A stretch of DNA of 64,000 nucleotides from Paraburkholderia domus (GCF_905220705.1 NZ_CAJNAT010000019.1:85221-149220); one strand, 5' to 3'; shown: positions 51,839 through 61,820, counted from the stretch's first letter. Translations and numbers: made by a program. Notes: generated from the letters alone by a model not told the origin.

Positions 51839-53137
51839 TTACCGCTTGCCAAACGGCAAAACCTGCCGCTGCGTCGCCCCGACAAACAACTGCCGCGGCC
51901 GCCCAATTTTCTGCTCCGGATCGGCGATCATTTCGTTCCACTGCGCAATCCAGCCAACCGTACGTGCCATCGCGAAGATACACGTGAACATCGCCGTCGG
52001 AATACCCAGCGCACGCTGCACAATCCCCGAATAAAAATCAACATTCGGATACAGCTTGCGCGACACGAAGTAGTCGTCTTCCAGCGCGATCTTTTCCAGC
52101 GCCATCGCCAGCTTGAACAGCGGATCGTCGTGCAGCCCCAGCTCTTCCAGCACTTCGTAGCAGGTCTCACGCATCAGCTTCGCGCGCGGATCGTAGTTCT
52201 TGTAGACGCGATGACCGAAGCCCATCAGCTTCACGCCGGAGTTCTTGTCCTTCACCTTCGCAATGAACTCAGGGATATTGTCGACCGAGCCGATTTCTTC
52301 CAGCATGTTCAGCGCAGCCTCGTTCGCGCCACCATGCGCCGGGCCCCACAGGCAAGCGATACCCGCAGCGATACACGCGAACGGATTGGCTCCCGACGAA
52401 CCCGCCAGACGGACCGTCGAGGTCGACGCGTTCTGTTCGTGATCGGCATGCAAAATCAGAATGCGGTCCAGTGCGCGCACCAGCACGTCATTGACCTCGT
52501 ACTCTTCCGCCGGATTGGCGAACATCATGCGCATGAAATTCGCGCTGTACGACAGGTCGTTCTGCGGATAAACAAAGGGCTGGCCCACGGTGTACTTGTA
52601 GGCCATCGCCACCAGGGTCGGCAGCTTCGCGATCATGCGGATCGCGGATACGTCACGGTGCTGCGGATTGTTGATGTCGAGCGAGTCATGATAGAACGCC
52701 GACAGCGCGCCGACTGCGGCAACCAGAATCGCCATCGGGTGTGCGTCACGACGGAAACCGCGGAAGAAGAAATGCATCTGCTCGTGAACCATCGTGTGCT
52801 GCGTGACGGTAGTGACGAACTCCTCCTTCTGCTGTGCATCCGGCAACTCGCCCTTCAGCAGCAGGTAGCAGGTTTCGAGGAAGTCGGCATTTTGCGCCAG
52901 ATTGTCGATCGGATAACCGCGATACAGCAGCTCGCCTTTGTCACCGTCGATATATGTAATTTCGGAATTGCATGCCGCCGTGGACATGAAACCCGGGTCG
53001 TACGTGAACTTGCCGGTCTGGCCGTAAAGCTTGCGGATATCGATGACATCCGGCCCGAGCGTGCCCTGATAAATGGGCAAATCAATCGTCTGATCGCTGT
53101 CGGAAAAGCTCAGCGTTGCGTGTGTCTTCGAGTTCAT
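51839..53137 (-). CDS. gltA: Citrate synthase
   Basis: 432 residues, type II (hexameric) citrate synthase. It condenses oxaloacetate and acetyl-CoA. 'GPDVIDIRKLYGQTGKFTYDPGF' is the Gram-negative N terminus; 'LILHADHEQNAST', 'GPAHGGANEAAL' and 'LMGFGHRVYKNYDPRAK' hold the catalytic His residues and substrate loops, and the catalytic Asp follows. It is not beside sdh genes in this window. Core metabolism; standard length. Confidence 0.96.
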   Translation of the reverse strand: MNSKTHATLSFSDSDQTIDLPIYQGTLGPDVIDIRKLYGQTGKFTYDPGFMSTAACNSEITYIDGDKGELLYRGYPIDNLAQNADFLETCYLLLKGELPDAQQKEEFVTTVTQHTMVHEQMHFFFRGFRRDAHPMAILVAAVGALSAFYHDSLDINNPQHRDVSAIRMIAKLPTLVAMAYKYTVGQPFVYPQNDLSYSANFMRMMFANPAEEYEVNDVLVRALDRILILHADHEQNASTSTVRLAGSSGANPFACIAAGIACLWGPAHGGANEAALNMLEEIGSVDNIPEFIAKVKDKNSGVKLMGFGHRVYKNYDPRAKLMRETCYEVLEELGLHDDPLFKLAMALEKIALEDDYFVSRKLYPNVDFYSGIVQRALGIPTAMFTCIFAMARTVGWIAQWNEMIADPEQKIGRPRQLFVGATQRQVLPFGKR

Positions 53138-53515
53138 CTACACGTTCCTTTTACTTTCACATAGCACACGTGCCGGCATGCTCGATCGTCGGATCGCCGC
53201 GTGGCATGCCCAGGCTCCGCTTCGCATTCTACGGTCCGAAGGCGCTTTGATTGCGACGATTGACCGCAACAATCCATCTCGACTGGCGCAACATTCGTTG
53301 CCTGAAAAATGGGCGGAATCGCCTGAAACACGCGGAAATCAGCGAAAGTACGCGGCACGAAAACGCGCTGTGTCCGCAGAGCGACATCCACCGACAAACA
53401 AAAGTTGGTGCACTTACTGCAACAATGTTTTGCGGCAGTCAAGCTGCACAAGCACGGCCGCTCTGCGATACTGAATCCGTGTTTTGCTTCCCCTGCGAAC
53501 ACATCGCTGTCTTTG
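53138..53515. other. Intergenic upstream of gltA; possible small RNA
   Basis: About 380 bases that must hold the gltA promoter. The last 115 bases (about 53400-53515) contain dyads (GTGCA ... TGCAC around 53408-53449) and end in the strong terminator at 53516. A short non-coding RNA or a leader with attenuation is possible but not shown. Confidence 0.35.
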
Positions 53516-53542
53516 GCCCGCCGTCCTGCGGCGGGCTTTTTT
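53516..53542 (+). terminator. Rho-independent terminator
   Basis: GCCCGCCG-TCCTG-CGGCGGGC followed by six T. It is on the plus strand, 29 bases before the gene at 53571, so whatever it ends is transcribed from the region 53138-53515. Confidence 0.85.
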
Positions 53543-53570
53543 CATCAGCTAGAAGATCAGGAAGGACCCG

Positions 53571-53972
53571 ATGAACGCCTCACTCGAAACACTGTTTCCG
53601 GATCACGTCCACGACGAAGACAAAATCGTCACCGCGCTGAATCATCAGGACATCGTCGTGGCGCTGTCAGCGGCCTTGAAGACGCAAGACGTGGCAGTGC
53701 TGCATATGCTTTACCCGCGTACCGACGCGCGTACCCATCGCAGTCTCGATACGCTCGTGGATGTGCTGCACGGCCATGGCCTGCACGAAGTCGCGGATCT
53801 GATCGCGCAGGAAGCGCACTATCTGCTGTTCAAAGATCCGGTGAAGGCATGGAAAGCCTTCCACGAAATTCGCAACGACTCGCTCGCGATCGGCGTGCAT
53901 CTGTATTACCACGGCCTCGTCGGCGAAGCCGCGGAACGCGCGCTCGATAAAGACGCGCATCGCAAGGCTTGA
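53571..53972 (+). CDS. Conserved hypothetical protein
   Basis: 133 residues, mostly helical, no signal peptide or membrane helix. 'VVALSAALKTQDVAVLHMLYPRTDARTHRSLDTLVDVL' and 'EAHYLLFKDPVKAWKAF' suggest a compact helical protein. AGGAAGG lies about 7 bases before the ATG. Family not recognised. Confidence 0.6.
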   Translation: MNASLETLFPDHVHDEDKIVTALNHQDIVVALSAALKTQDVAVLHMLYPRTDARTHRSLDTLVDVLHGHGLHEVADLIAQEAHYLLFKDPVKAWKAFHEIRNDSLAIGVHLYYHGLVGEAAERALDKDAHRKA

Positions 53973-53990
53973 ACTGCACCTGGTGGTTTA

Positions 53991-54848
53991 TCAAACGTCC
54001 ACTGAGCGAATGAACTCGTCGATGTAACGATTGAACGCTGCCGGATGCGCGAGATTCATCCCGTGCGAGGCGCCGCGCACCGTTTCGCGGCGCGCGTCAG
54101 GCAGCCATGTTTGCAGCGCCGTCGCCGTGCGGCGGAACATGTCGGGACTCTTTTCGCCGTCGATCAGCAGCACCGGGCAGCGCACTTCGGCGGCTTGCTC
54201 GGGTACGTATGCGGGCAACGGGTCGCGGAATTGACGCGCGAGCGTGTGTGCGTTGTCGGTCGCCATCCTGCGAAAACCCGGCGTGCTCATCGCCCAGAAA
54301 CCGGGACGGCTCACCGAATCGACGAACAGTTGCAAGCCGGCTTCCACCTCACCTGTTTCAATCAGCTGCGCGGCTTTCGCACGCAATGCGTTCACGGTTT
54401 CCGGCAAACTCGCAGGCGGCCGCCCAGCGATCTGCAAAGGGCCGCCTGGGTCTGCGAGCGTCAACGTGCGCACGTACTGCGGATGGCGCCGCGCGAAATG
54501 AAACGCCACGCAGCCCCCGCGCGAGTGACCCACCACGTGTGCCGGCCCTGCGCCGAAACGATCAATGAATTCGGCCACGTCGTCAGCATGCTCGCTCCAG
54601 CTGAACGGCTGGTCGGACTCGGTATCCGTCACCGGCCAATAATGCGTAAGACTCACCGTAACGCAGCGGTACTGCTTCGAAAGACCCGCGAGTTGCGGTT
54701 GCCAATAGCGGTAATCGCATAGCGAGCCATGCACGAACAGCAGCAGTTCGCCCTCCCCGGCTTCCACATAGGGCATGCGCAAGCCGCTATGCAATTCGAC
54801 GAAAGACGGGGATGCAGGCGAGGACGAAGCGGAAACGGATTGATTCAC
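53991..54848 (-). CDS. Alpha/beta hydrolase
   Basis: 285 residues. Oxyanion region 'LLLFVHGSLCDYRYWQPQL', nucleophile elbow 'VVGHSRGGCVAFHFA' with the catalytic Ser, and a late His in 'VRGASHGMNLAHP'. Asp likely in 'LLIDGEKSPDMF'. Soluble esterase- or lyase-type enzyme without signal peptide. Substrate unknown. Confidence 0.85.
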   Translation of the reverse strand: MNQSVSASSSPASPSFVELHSGLRMPYVEAGEGELLLFVHGSLCDYRYWQPQLAGLSKQYRCVTVSLTHYWPVTDTESDQPFSWSEHADDVAEFIDRFGAGPAHVVGHSRGGCVAFHFARRHPQYVRTLTLADPGGPLQIAGRPPASLPETVNALRAKAAQLIETGEVEAGLQLFVDSVSRPGFWAMSTPGFRRMATDNAHTLARQFRDPLPAYVPEQAAEVRCPVLLIDGEKSPDMFRRTATALQTWLPDARRETVRGASHGMNLAHPAAFNRYIDEFIRSVDV

Positions 54849-55111
54849 AGGTGGTTCACGGACAGCGCGGCAACGGCTGAAACCATCAGCGGTGCCGGCG
54901 AGAAATAGATTCGCGGAAGAAAGCGGGTTCGCGTCCCTGCAATTGGGACACGGAGCGTATTGTCACACAGCCGATAAATGTCCGCCGAGGCTTGTTCGGC
55001 GTGCGTGCAGCGATTTATGCCCAGCGCCTCGCGACCGGCGCAATGCGCCCGCCGGCTCATGCGGTTAGCGCGATTCCCGGCCACCTGCAACGCGGGACGT
55101 CCCGCACCACA

Positions 55112-56164
55112 TCACTCGTAGTCGCTTTCGTCGAGCAACCCGGCGGCAGCCGCCGCGCCCGCGCCACGCACGGCGCAAGTGAGCGGTTCATCCGCAACGC
55201 GGACTTCAAGCCCCAGTTCGTTGGTCAGGCGGCGGCCCAGATTGGCGAGCAGCGCGCCGCCACCGGTCAGCACGATGCCACTGTGCGCGATATCGGTCAC
55301 CAGTTCGGCCGGCGCTGTTTCAAGCGCGCGTTTCACGGCGCCGATCACCTGACGCAACGGGCCATCGATTGCATCGGCGATATCGTGGTTGCTCAACTGG
55401 ACCGTGCGCGGCAAGCCGTCGTCGACGCTGCGTCCGGTTGCGTTCATATGCTCGACCGGCACGTCGCGCACAGCCGAACCGATGCCCTTCTTGACGTGTT
55501 CGGCGGTCTGCTCGCCGAGCAGCACGCCATAGAGGTTGCGCACATAGCTGATGATCGCCATGTCGAAACTGTCGCCGCCCACACGAATCGAGCCGCTATA
55601 CGCGAGGCCGCCGAGCGAGATCACGCCGACTTCGGTCGTGCCGCCGCCGATGTCCACCACCATCGAGCCGACCGCCTCCGATACCGGCAAGCCGGCGCCG
55701 ACCGCCGACGCCAGCGATTCCCCGATCAGACTGACCTTCCACGCGCCGGCCGCCACCGCGGCCTCCTTGATCGCGCGACGCTCGACCTGGGTCGCGCCTG
55801 CCGGCACGCACAGGGTGAACGCTGCGCGTCGGCTGAACAGCGGCCGCGGGCGGGCCATGTCGACGAATTGCCGGATCATCTGCTCGGCAGCGGAAAAATT
55901 GGCGATCACGCCATGCCGCATCGGCCGCACCGCTTCGACGTTGCGCGGCGCACGGCCGAGCAGCTGGCGCGCTTCGGTGCCCACTGCCGTCACACGTTTT
56001 TGACCGGCGCTGGGCTCTTTCTGGAAAGCCACGACGGACGGCTCGTTCAGCACGATGCCGCCGTTGTCGGTATAGATAAGGGTATTGGCCGTGCCGAGGT
56101 CCACCGCCACGGAATGACGGAACAGTCGATCGAAAAGCGGGTAATGCGGCGTCGGTCTGGCCAT
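55112..56164 (-). CDS. Orphan MreB-like actin homologue
   Basis: 350 residues with the actin-type ATPase motifs: 'VAVDLGTANTLIYTDNGGIVLNEPSVVAF', 'MVVDIGGGTTEVGVISLGG', and 'GIVLTGGGALLANLGRRL'. It follows MreB family order closely but carries a different N terminus from the usual MreB ('RPTPHYPLFDRLFRHSVAVDL'). No mreC or mreD lies beside it: the next gene on the strand is an esterase. It is therefore a second MreB-type filament protein, possibly with a special shape role. Confidence 0.88.
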   Translation of the reverse strand: MARPTPHYPLFDRLFRHSVAVDLGTANTLIYTDNGGIVLNEPSVVAFQKEPSAGQKRVTAVGTEARQLLGRAPRNVEAVRPMRHGVIANFSAAEQMIRQFVDMARPRPLFSRRAAFTLCVPAGATQVERRAIKEAAVAAGAWKVSLIGESLASAVGAGLPVSEAVGSMVVDIGGGTTEVGVISLGGLAYSGSIRVGGDSFDMAIISYVRNLYGVLLGEQTAEHVKKGIGSAVRDVPVEHMNATGRSVDDGLPRTVQLSNHDIADAIDGPLRQVIGAVKRALETAPAELVTDIAHSGIVLTGGGALLANLGRRLTNELGLEVRVADEPLTCAVRGAGAAAAAGLLDESDYE

Positions 56165-56355
56165 AGGAAGGCTCTGATGTGTCGTTATCCGCCCTTGCCG
56201 GGCAGTCTGGAAAATGCGCCCCCGGTCACCCGAGCCTCTTGGTACGCCCGGATGGGCGTTGCGCAGTCCGCGCGGCGGGGGTGATTTTCGTGCTTATGAG
56301 CAGATAACGGCAAGCAAATCAGAATCTTTAGGGCCACTTTTCAATCAGGGCCGTG

Positions 56356-57015
56356 TCAGTCACGCGACAAAGCGCCGAGCGCATGCTCCAGCACCTGCCT
56401 GCCGAGCTCGACACCGTCCGCATTAATCGTGTGACCAATGCCGGGCAAGGCGTAGGCATCGACCGCGTAGCCGGCGTTGCTGAACGCATCCGCGGCGTAT
56501 TCCAGTTCCTGCACCGGGATCACTTCGTCTGCTTCGCCGTGCACGAGCGTGAGCGGTGTGCCGTTCTGCGCGACGATTGCCGAGGCGAGCCGCCCCGAAT
56601 ACGCGACGACGGCGGAAGCGCCTTCCGCGCTGGTCGCCACGTGATGCATCGCCATGATCGAACCTTGCGAGAAGCCGACCAATGCAAGGCGGTCGAAAGG
56701 AACTTGCCAGTACGCCAGTTCGGCATCGAGCATGCGCCGCAGCGCCGGATAGGCCGCCGCAACGCGGGCCTCGCGATTGTCCTCGTTGACATCGCGCAGG
56801 CTGAACCACTGGCGTCCGCCGAAGCCGCCTTCGAAGGCGTCGGTGCCGTCGAGCGAGGTGAACGCCACGTCCGGCAAGCTCTCGCTCCAGATGTCCGCGA
56901 GCGGCATCAGATCGCGCGCATTGCTGCCCACGCCGTGCATCAGCACCACCAATGCCTTGGCGGGCGTTGTTGCGGGCGCGCGCCGCCAGCCGTGTTCGAA
57001 TTGCTCCCAGGCCAT
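56356..57015 (-). CDS. Phospholipase/carboxylesterase-family hydrolase
   Basis: 219 residues. 'ALVVLMHGVGSNARDLMPLA' supplies the oxyanion loop, 'LALVGFSQGSIMAMHHV' the nucleophile Ser, 'HGEADEVIP' the Asp, and 'GIGHTINADG' the His. This is the acyl-protein-thioesterase/carboxylesterase type. ATG 57015 fits; the frame is open upstream to 57132. Confidence 0.88.
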   Translation of the reverse strand: MAWEQFEHGWRRAPATTPAKALVVLMHGVGSNARDLMPLADIWSESLPDVAFTSLDGTDAFEGGFGGRQWFSLRDVNEDNREARVAAAYPALRRMLDAELAYWQVPFDRLALVGFSQGSIMAMHHVATSAEGASAVVAYSGRLASAIVAQNGTPLTLVHGEADEVIPVQELEYAADAFSNAGYAVDAYALPGIGHTINADGVELGRQVLEHALGALSRD

Positions 57016-57318
57016 TTTCAATTCCTCTGTTTGTACTCGCTGTACGCTCGGATCGTGTTTCCGCACGCGTAGCCAACCGCGCCGCAACGTGCTGCCCTTC
57101 ATGCAAGCCCACGTAGCTTCGCGAAGCTGCATGCGGCCTCAGCCGCGAGCATACGCTGCCGGATTGGTTTCTGCCGTCGGATCTGCGTGGGCCGACAACG
57201 TCAAAACGTGAATACAGGTATGCTTTTGCGAGCACTCGACCGGCCGCCCGGCTCATTGCGCGAGCGGCGAACAAAACACCGCAGTGAACTTCCGTAGCAC
57301 CGCAATCCGGAGAATCGT
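57016..57318. other. Intergenic between divergent esterase and MFS genes
   Basis: About 300 bases holding two divergent promoters. CCGGAGAA precedes the TTG start of the transporter gene. No gene supported. Confidence 0.4.
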
Positions 57319-58893
57319 TTGAGCCAGCCCCCGTCCGCGCCTGCTGCCGCGCCGCCCGCACCACCGCCGCCTCTGCAAGGCGGCAAACTGGTTCTGGCGA
57401 CCATCGCCGTGGCGCTCGCCACCTTCATGAACGTGCTCGACACGTCGATTGCGAACGTCGCGATTCCAACCATTTCGGGCAACCTCGGCGTCTCGGTTGA
57501 TGAAGGCACGTGGGTCATCACCGTATTCGCCGCAGCCAATGCCGTCTCGATTCCGCTGACCGGGTGGCTCACGCAACGCATCGGCCAGGTGAAGCTGTTC
57601 GTCGGTGCGATTCTGATGTTCGTGCTGGCTTCGTGGTTGTGCGGCATCGCGCCCACGCTGCCGATCCTGCTGGTCGCGCGGATTTTCCAGGGCGCGGTGG
57701 CCGGTCCGCTGATTCCGCTCTCGCAAGCGATTCTGCTCGGCTCCTATCCCAAGGAGAAATCGTCGACTGCGCTCTCGCTATGGGCGATGACGGCCACCGT
57801 CGGCCCGATTGCGGGCCCCGCGCTCGGCGGCTGGATCACGGATAGCTACAGCTGGTCGTGGATCTTCTACATCAATATTCCGGTCGGCATTTTCGCGGCC
57901 GGCGTCACGTGGATGATCTATCGCACCCGCGAGTCGGCAACCCGCAAGCCACCCATCGACGTGGTCGGGCTCGGCCTGCTGATTACGTGGGTCGCCTCAC
58001 TGCAGATCATGCTCGACAAAGGCAAGGACCTCGACTGGTTCTCGTCGCCGGTGATCGTGATTCTCGGCGTCACCGCGGTGATCAGTTTCGCGTTTTTCCT
58101 CGTGTGGGAGCTGACCGAGGAGAATCCGATCGTCGATTTGCGGCTGTTCCAGCAACGCAACTTCCTCGGCGGCACGATCGCGATTTCGGTGGCGTACGGC
58201 GTGTTCTTCGGCAACCTGGTGCTGCTGCCGCAATGGATGCAGGAGTATTTGAACTACCGCTCGGTGGACGCCGGTCTCGTCACCGCGCCGCTCGGCGTGT
58301 TCGCGGTGATTCTCGCGCCCGTAATGGGCCGGGTGCTGCCACGCTCGGACGCGCGCATCATCGCCACGCTCGCGTTTATCGGCTTTGCGATCGTGTTTTA
58401 TATGCGCTCGAAGTACGTGATCGAAATCGACACATGGCACCTCGTGATCCCGACGCTGCTGCAAGGTATTCCGATGGCGATGTTCTTCGTGCCGCTGACG
58501 GCGATCATTCTGTCCGGCCAGCCGCCGAGCAAGATTCCGGCGGCCGCTGGCCTATCGAATTTCGTGCGGGTGTTTTGCGGCGCGGTAGGCACGTCGATCG
58601 CCGGCAACGAGTGGAATAACCGCACGGTGCTGCACCATGAACGGCTCACCGAGCAGGCTACCGTGAACAACCCGGTGTTCAATCAGCAGATCGATTCGAC
58701 CCAGTCGTTGCTGCACCTGAATTCGCAATCGGCGCACGCGCTGTTCGATTTCACGGTGAACACCCAGGCCGCGATGATGGGCCTGAACGACATCTTCTAT
58801 GTGTCGGCGATCATTTTCATTCTGATCATTCCGCTAATCTGGATTACGAAGCCGGCCAGGGGCGGCGGAGCGGGTGCGGCGGGCGCGCACTGA
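57319..58893 (+). CDS. EmrB/QacA-type (DHA2) drug-efflux transporter
   Basis: 524 residues with about 14 helices. 'ALATFMNVLDTSIANVAIPTISGNLGVSVDEGTWVITVFAAANAV' is the EmrB signature; 'LTGWLTQRIGQVKLF' is motif A. A Pro/Ala-rich N-terminal tail precedes the first helix. Start is TTG 57319. EmrB normally works with an EmrA membrane-fusion partner and TolC-type channel, which are not adjacent here. Convergent with the AraC gene, 23 bases apart. Confidence 0.9.
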   Translation: MSQPPSAPAAAPPAPPPPLQGGKLVLATIAVALATFMNVLDTSIANVAIPTISGNLGVSVDEGTWVITVFAAANAVSIPLTGWLTQRIGQVKLFVGAILMFVLASWLCGIAPTLPILLVARIFQGAVAGPLIPLSQAILLGSYPKEKSSTALSLWAMTATVGPIAGPALGGWITDSYSWSWIFYINIPVGIFAAGVTWMIYRTRESATRKPPIDVVGLGLLITWVASLQIMLDKGKDLDWFSSPVIVILGVTAVISFAFFLVWELTEENPIVDLRLFQQRNFLGGTIAISVAYGVFFGNLVLLPQWMQEYLNYRSVDAGLVTAPLGVFAVILAPVMGRVLPRSDARIIATLAFIGFAIVFYMRSKYVIEIDTWHLVIPTLLQGIPMAMFFVPLTAIILSGQPPSKIPAAAGLSNFVRVFCGAVGTSIAGNEWNNRTVLHHERLTEQATVNNPVFNQQIDSTQSLLHLNSQSAHALFDFTVNTQAAMMGLNDIFYVSAIIFILIIPLIWITKPARGGGAGAAGAH

Positions 58894-58916
58894 TTGCGGG
58901 GTTTTCCGGCGCTGCG

Positions 58917-59669
58917 TCAGCGGAAATAGCGTGCGGGCGTGTCGCCGAAAGCGTCGCGGAACACCGCGATAAACGACGATACGTCGTTGTAGCCGACTTC
59001 GAGCGCCACCTGCGTGACGCTCACTCCAGTGCCGAGGCGCTCCAGTGCAACTTGCAGCCGCAGTTGCTGCCGCCACTGGCCGAAGGTCTGCCCGGTCTCC
59101 TTGACGAACAGGCGCGCCGCCGTGCGAGCGGTCACGCCGGCGGCCTCGGCCAGGTCGTCGAGCACCGCCGGCTCCGCCGGGTTGGCGTTCAGCGCTTCGG
59201 CGATCCGCTGGGTGCGCGGATCGCGCGGCCAGTGCAGCGCCAGGGGCGCAGCGGGCAATCCCGACAGGCGGTCCAGCAAGACCTGCAGGAGGCGCTCGGC
59301 GGGTTCGTCGAGCGGTTTGTCGTGCGGTAGCTCGGCCGCGGCGCACAACAAAGCTTCGGCGAGGCGGTCGAGTGCCAGGGCGAGGCTTTGCGCGGGTAGC
59401 GGCGCGGCATCTGGGTCGGCATACAGCGAATGGAGTCGCACCGGCTCAGCGGCAGACAGACAATGCTGCACGTTCGCCTTCAGCCAGAGCGCGTGCCCCT
59501 GCGGCACGACCCATCGTCCGGTTTCGGTGCGCACGGTCAGCACGCCCACGCTCACGTGGATTAACCGCGCGTGACGGTAGGCGCGCCACGGCTCGTCCAG
59601 TGCGTCGTAACGCTCATCAACCACGAATACCCGACGCTCGATGCCGTCCGGATCGAAAGCTTCCAACAT
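58917..59669 (-). CDS. AraC-family transcriptional regulator
   Basis: 250 residues: N-terminal cupin domain (about 1-120, 'LIHVSVGVLTVRTETGRWVVPQGHALWLKANVQHCL') and C-terminal AraC DNA-binding domain (two HTH, 'LDDLAEAAGVTARTAARLFVKETGQTFGQWRQQLRL' and 'VTQVALEVGYNDVSSFIAVFRDAFGDTPARYFR'). It is convergent with the EmrB-like gene and may control it (inference). Confidence 0.86.
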   Translation of the reverse strand: MLEAFDPDGIERRVFVVDERYDALDEPWRAYRHARLIHVSVGVLTVRTETGRWVVPQGHALWLKANVQHCLSAAEPVRLHSLYADPDAAPLPAQSLALALDRLAEALLCAAAELPHDKPLDEPAERLLQVLLDRLSGLPAAPLALHWPRDPRTQRIAEALNANPAEPAVLDDLAEAAGVTARTAARLFVKETGQTFGQWRQQLRLQVALERLGTGVSVTQVALEVGYNDVSSFIAVFRDAFGDTPARYFR

Positions 59670-59815
59670 GTATGTCCGTTTTGCCCGGTTGTCGCAAGAA
59701 AAGCAGCAAGATTAGCATACCCTTGCGAACGCTGCTCGAACCCGGCACCGCCTCGCCGCACGAACAATTCGCGCCGGGTTGCCATTAGAATCGCGGCTTC
59801 AACGGTCCGAACCCA

Positions 59816-60730
59816 ATGAACTACGCATCCATCCTCGAACAGATTCATCGCGATCTTCAGCCTTATCTGGGCACCGGCAAGGTCGCCGATTACATTCCCG
59901 AACTGGCTAATGTCCCGGCCGACAGTTTCGGCATGGCGATCGTCACTGCCGCGGGCGAAGTGTTCCGCACCGGCGCCGCCGACACGCGTTTTTCCATCCA
60001 GAGTATTTCCAAGCTGTTCGCCTGCACGATGGCGTTCCGGCTGCTCGGCGACGAGCTCTGGCACCGCGTGGGGCGCGAGCCGTCCGGCAATGCCTTCAAT
60101 TCACTGGTCCAGCTGGAGGCCGAATACGGCAAGCCGCGTAATCCGTTCATCAACGCGGGCGCACTCGTCGTCACCGACGTGTTGTGCCGCCGTTTTGTGC
60201 AGGCTGAAACAGCACTAGTCGAATTCATGCGGCGGCTCACGGGCGAAATCAGTATCGACTACGATTTGCGCGTCGCGCAGTCGGAGTTGCAGCACGCCCA
60301 CCGCAACCGCGCGATGGCGCATTTCATGGCGAGCTTCGGCAACATGGAGATGCCGCCGGAAATCGTAGTCGACGCTTATTGCCGGCAGTGCGCGATTTCG
60401 ATGAGCTGCGTCGAGCTGGCGAAGGCGGCGCTGTTTCTGACCAATCACGGCGTGGCGCCAGCCACCGGCGAGCGGATTCTCGACACCAGCTCCGCCAAGC
60501 GGCTTTCCGCGTTGATGCTGACCTGCGGCACCTATGACGCGGCGGGCGATTTCGTCTATCGGGTCGGGTTGCCGGCGAAAAGCGGCGTGGGCGGTGGGAT
60601 CGTTGCGGTGCTGCCTGGCGAGATGGCCGTGTGCGTTTGGTCGCCGGGGCTGGATAGCAATGGCAACTCGCTGGCGGGTGTGAAGGCATTGGAATGGTTG
60701 ACTACGCTTACCGGGCAATCGATCTTTTGA
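59816..60730 (+). CDS. glsA: Glutaminase (serine-type)
   Basis: 304 residues. Hydrolyses glutamine to glutamate and ammonia. 'RFSIQSISKLFACTMA' has the catalytic Ser-x-x-Lys; 'NPFINAGALVVTDVL', 'RNRAMAHFMASFGNM' and 'SGVGGGIVAVLPGEMAVCVWSPGLDSNGNSLAG' are the further active-site segments. Length and all motifs are normal for bacterial GlsA. It stands alone. Confidence 0.95.
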   Translation: MNYASILEQIHRDLQPYLGTGKVADYIPELANVPADSFGMAIVTAAGEVFRTGAADTRFSIQSISKLFACTMAFRLLGDELWHRVGREPSGNAFNSLVQLEAEYGKPRNPFINAGALVVTDVLCRRFVQAETALVEFMRRLTGEISIDYDLRVAQSELQHAHRNRAMAHFMASFGNMEMPPEIVVDAYCRQCAISMSCVELAKAALFLTNHGVAPATGERILDTSSAKRLSALMLTCGTYDAAGDFVYRVGLPAKSGVGGGIVAVLPGEMAVCVWSPGLDSNGNSLAGVKALEWLTTLTGQSIF

Positions 60731-60960
60731 TACCGCCGAGGCGGGGAACTTCGCGGTTTATTTCTATCGAGCAGAAGCGTGGTTGATGCCGAACTTTGCC
60801 TCCGGCAGGAGTCGGCCCTATCCGGTCGGTGAAACGCAAGAACTCGCCGTCCGAAGGCGGTCTCGCGCGACCATGTGACTATGCGATGCAATCGATCACG
60901 TTGCCAATCGCGAACGATTGGCATAGCATTTTTTGCAGTCAGCGAACCGGGTGAACAGAC

Positions 60961-61782
60961 ATGACAGATGCATCGAAGTTTCAGTTCACCGGTTCTTCGG
61001 TTCCGAATGCTTACGAGGAATTTCTCGTCCCACGCCTATTCGAGCCCTGGGCCAGACTATTGCTCGATGAAGCTCAGCTGGTACAGGCACAAATCGTCAT
61101 CGATGTAGCAACGGGCCCTGGCACTGTCGCACGATGTGCCGCGCCAATGCTCGGTCCCAAGGGGCGAATTGTTGCCACTGATATAGCTCGCCCTATGCTC
61201 GATATTGCTAGAGCGAAGCCTTCGTTGCCCGGGGCGGCTCCGATTGAGTACGTCGAGTCGCCAGCTGCGCCGCTCTTAGCCTCGACCGGCGTTTTTGATG
61301 TAGTGCTTTGCCAGCAAGGGCTGCAATTCTTCCCTGACCGACCCAGCGCACTGCGTGAAATGAGACGTGTCCTGAAACCTGGCGGGCGGGTAGTCATTGC
61401 GGTGTGGACAGCGATTGAGCGCAATCAGGTGTTTGCAGCGATCCATACTGCGCTGGGCGCGACAACGACGCCCGAATTGTCTGACCTGATGACGGCGCCG
61501 TTCAGTTGGCATAGCACCGCCGAGCTGCAAATGGCCGTCGAGGAGGCGGGCTTCCACGACGTTCGGATTCTGACCCGCAGCCTTCCCATAGTCTTCGAAC
61601 AAGGGGTGGAACAGGCCATGCGCGCCTTCAGTGCCACCCCTGTTTCTCCCGGCGTAGCAGCGCTTTCACAATCCGTTCAGGACGCCTTCTTAGATCGTTT
61701 GAGAAGCGAATTGGCGCCCCTCGTCGTGGATGGAAAGGTGATCGGCGAGATGGTTTCCAACATCATTGTGGCCTATGCCTGA
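60961..61782 (+). CDS. SAM-dependent methyltransferase (class I)
   Basis: 273 residues. 'VIDVATGPGTVARCAAPMLGPKGRIVATDIA' is SAM-binding motif I/post I of UbiE-like methyltransferases; 'VFDVVLCQQGLQFFPDRPSALREMRRVLKPGGRVVIAVW' is motifs II-III. Target unknown. Base composition is slightly lower in GC than the preceding gene. It forms a small convergent group with the next two genes, up to an IS element. Confidence 0.87.
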   Translation: MTDASKFQFTGSSVPNAYEEFLVPRLFEPWARLLLDEAQLVQAQIVIDVATGPGTVARCAAPMLGPKGRIVATDIARPMLDIARAKPSLPGAAPIEYVESPAAPLLASTGVFDVVLCQQGLQFFPDRPSALREMRRVLKPGGRVVIAVWTAIERNQVFAAIHTALGATTTPELSDLMTAPFSWHSTAELQMAVEEAGFHDVRILTRSLPIVFEQGVEQAMRAFSATPVSPGVAALSQSVQDAFLDRLRSELAPLVVDGKVIGEMVSNIIVAYA

Positions 61783-61820
61783 AGTGCGACGCGCCAGATA
61801 ACGAACGTCGACAACCGCCG

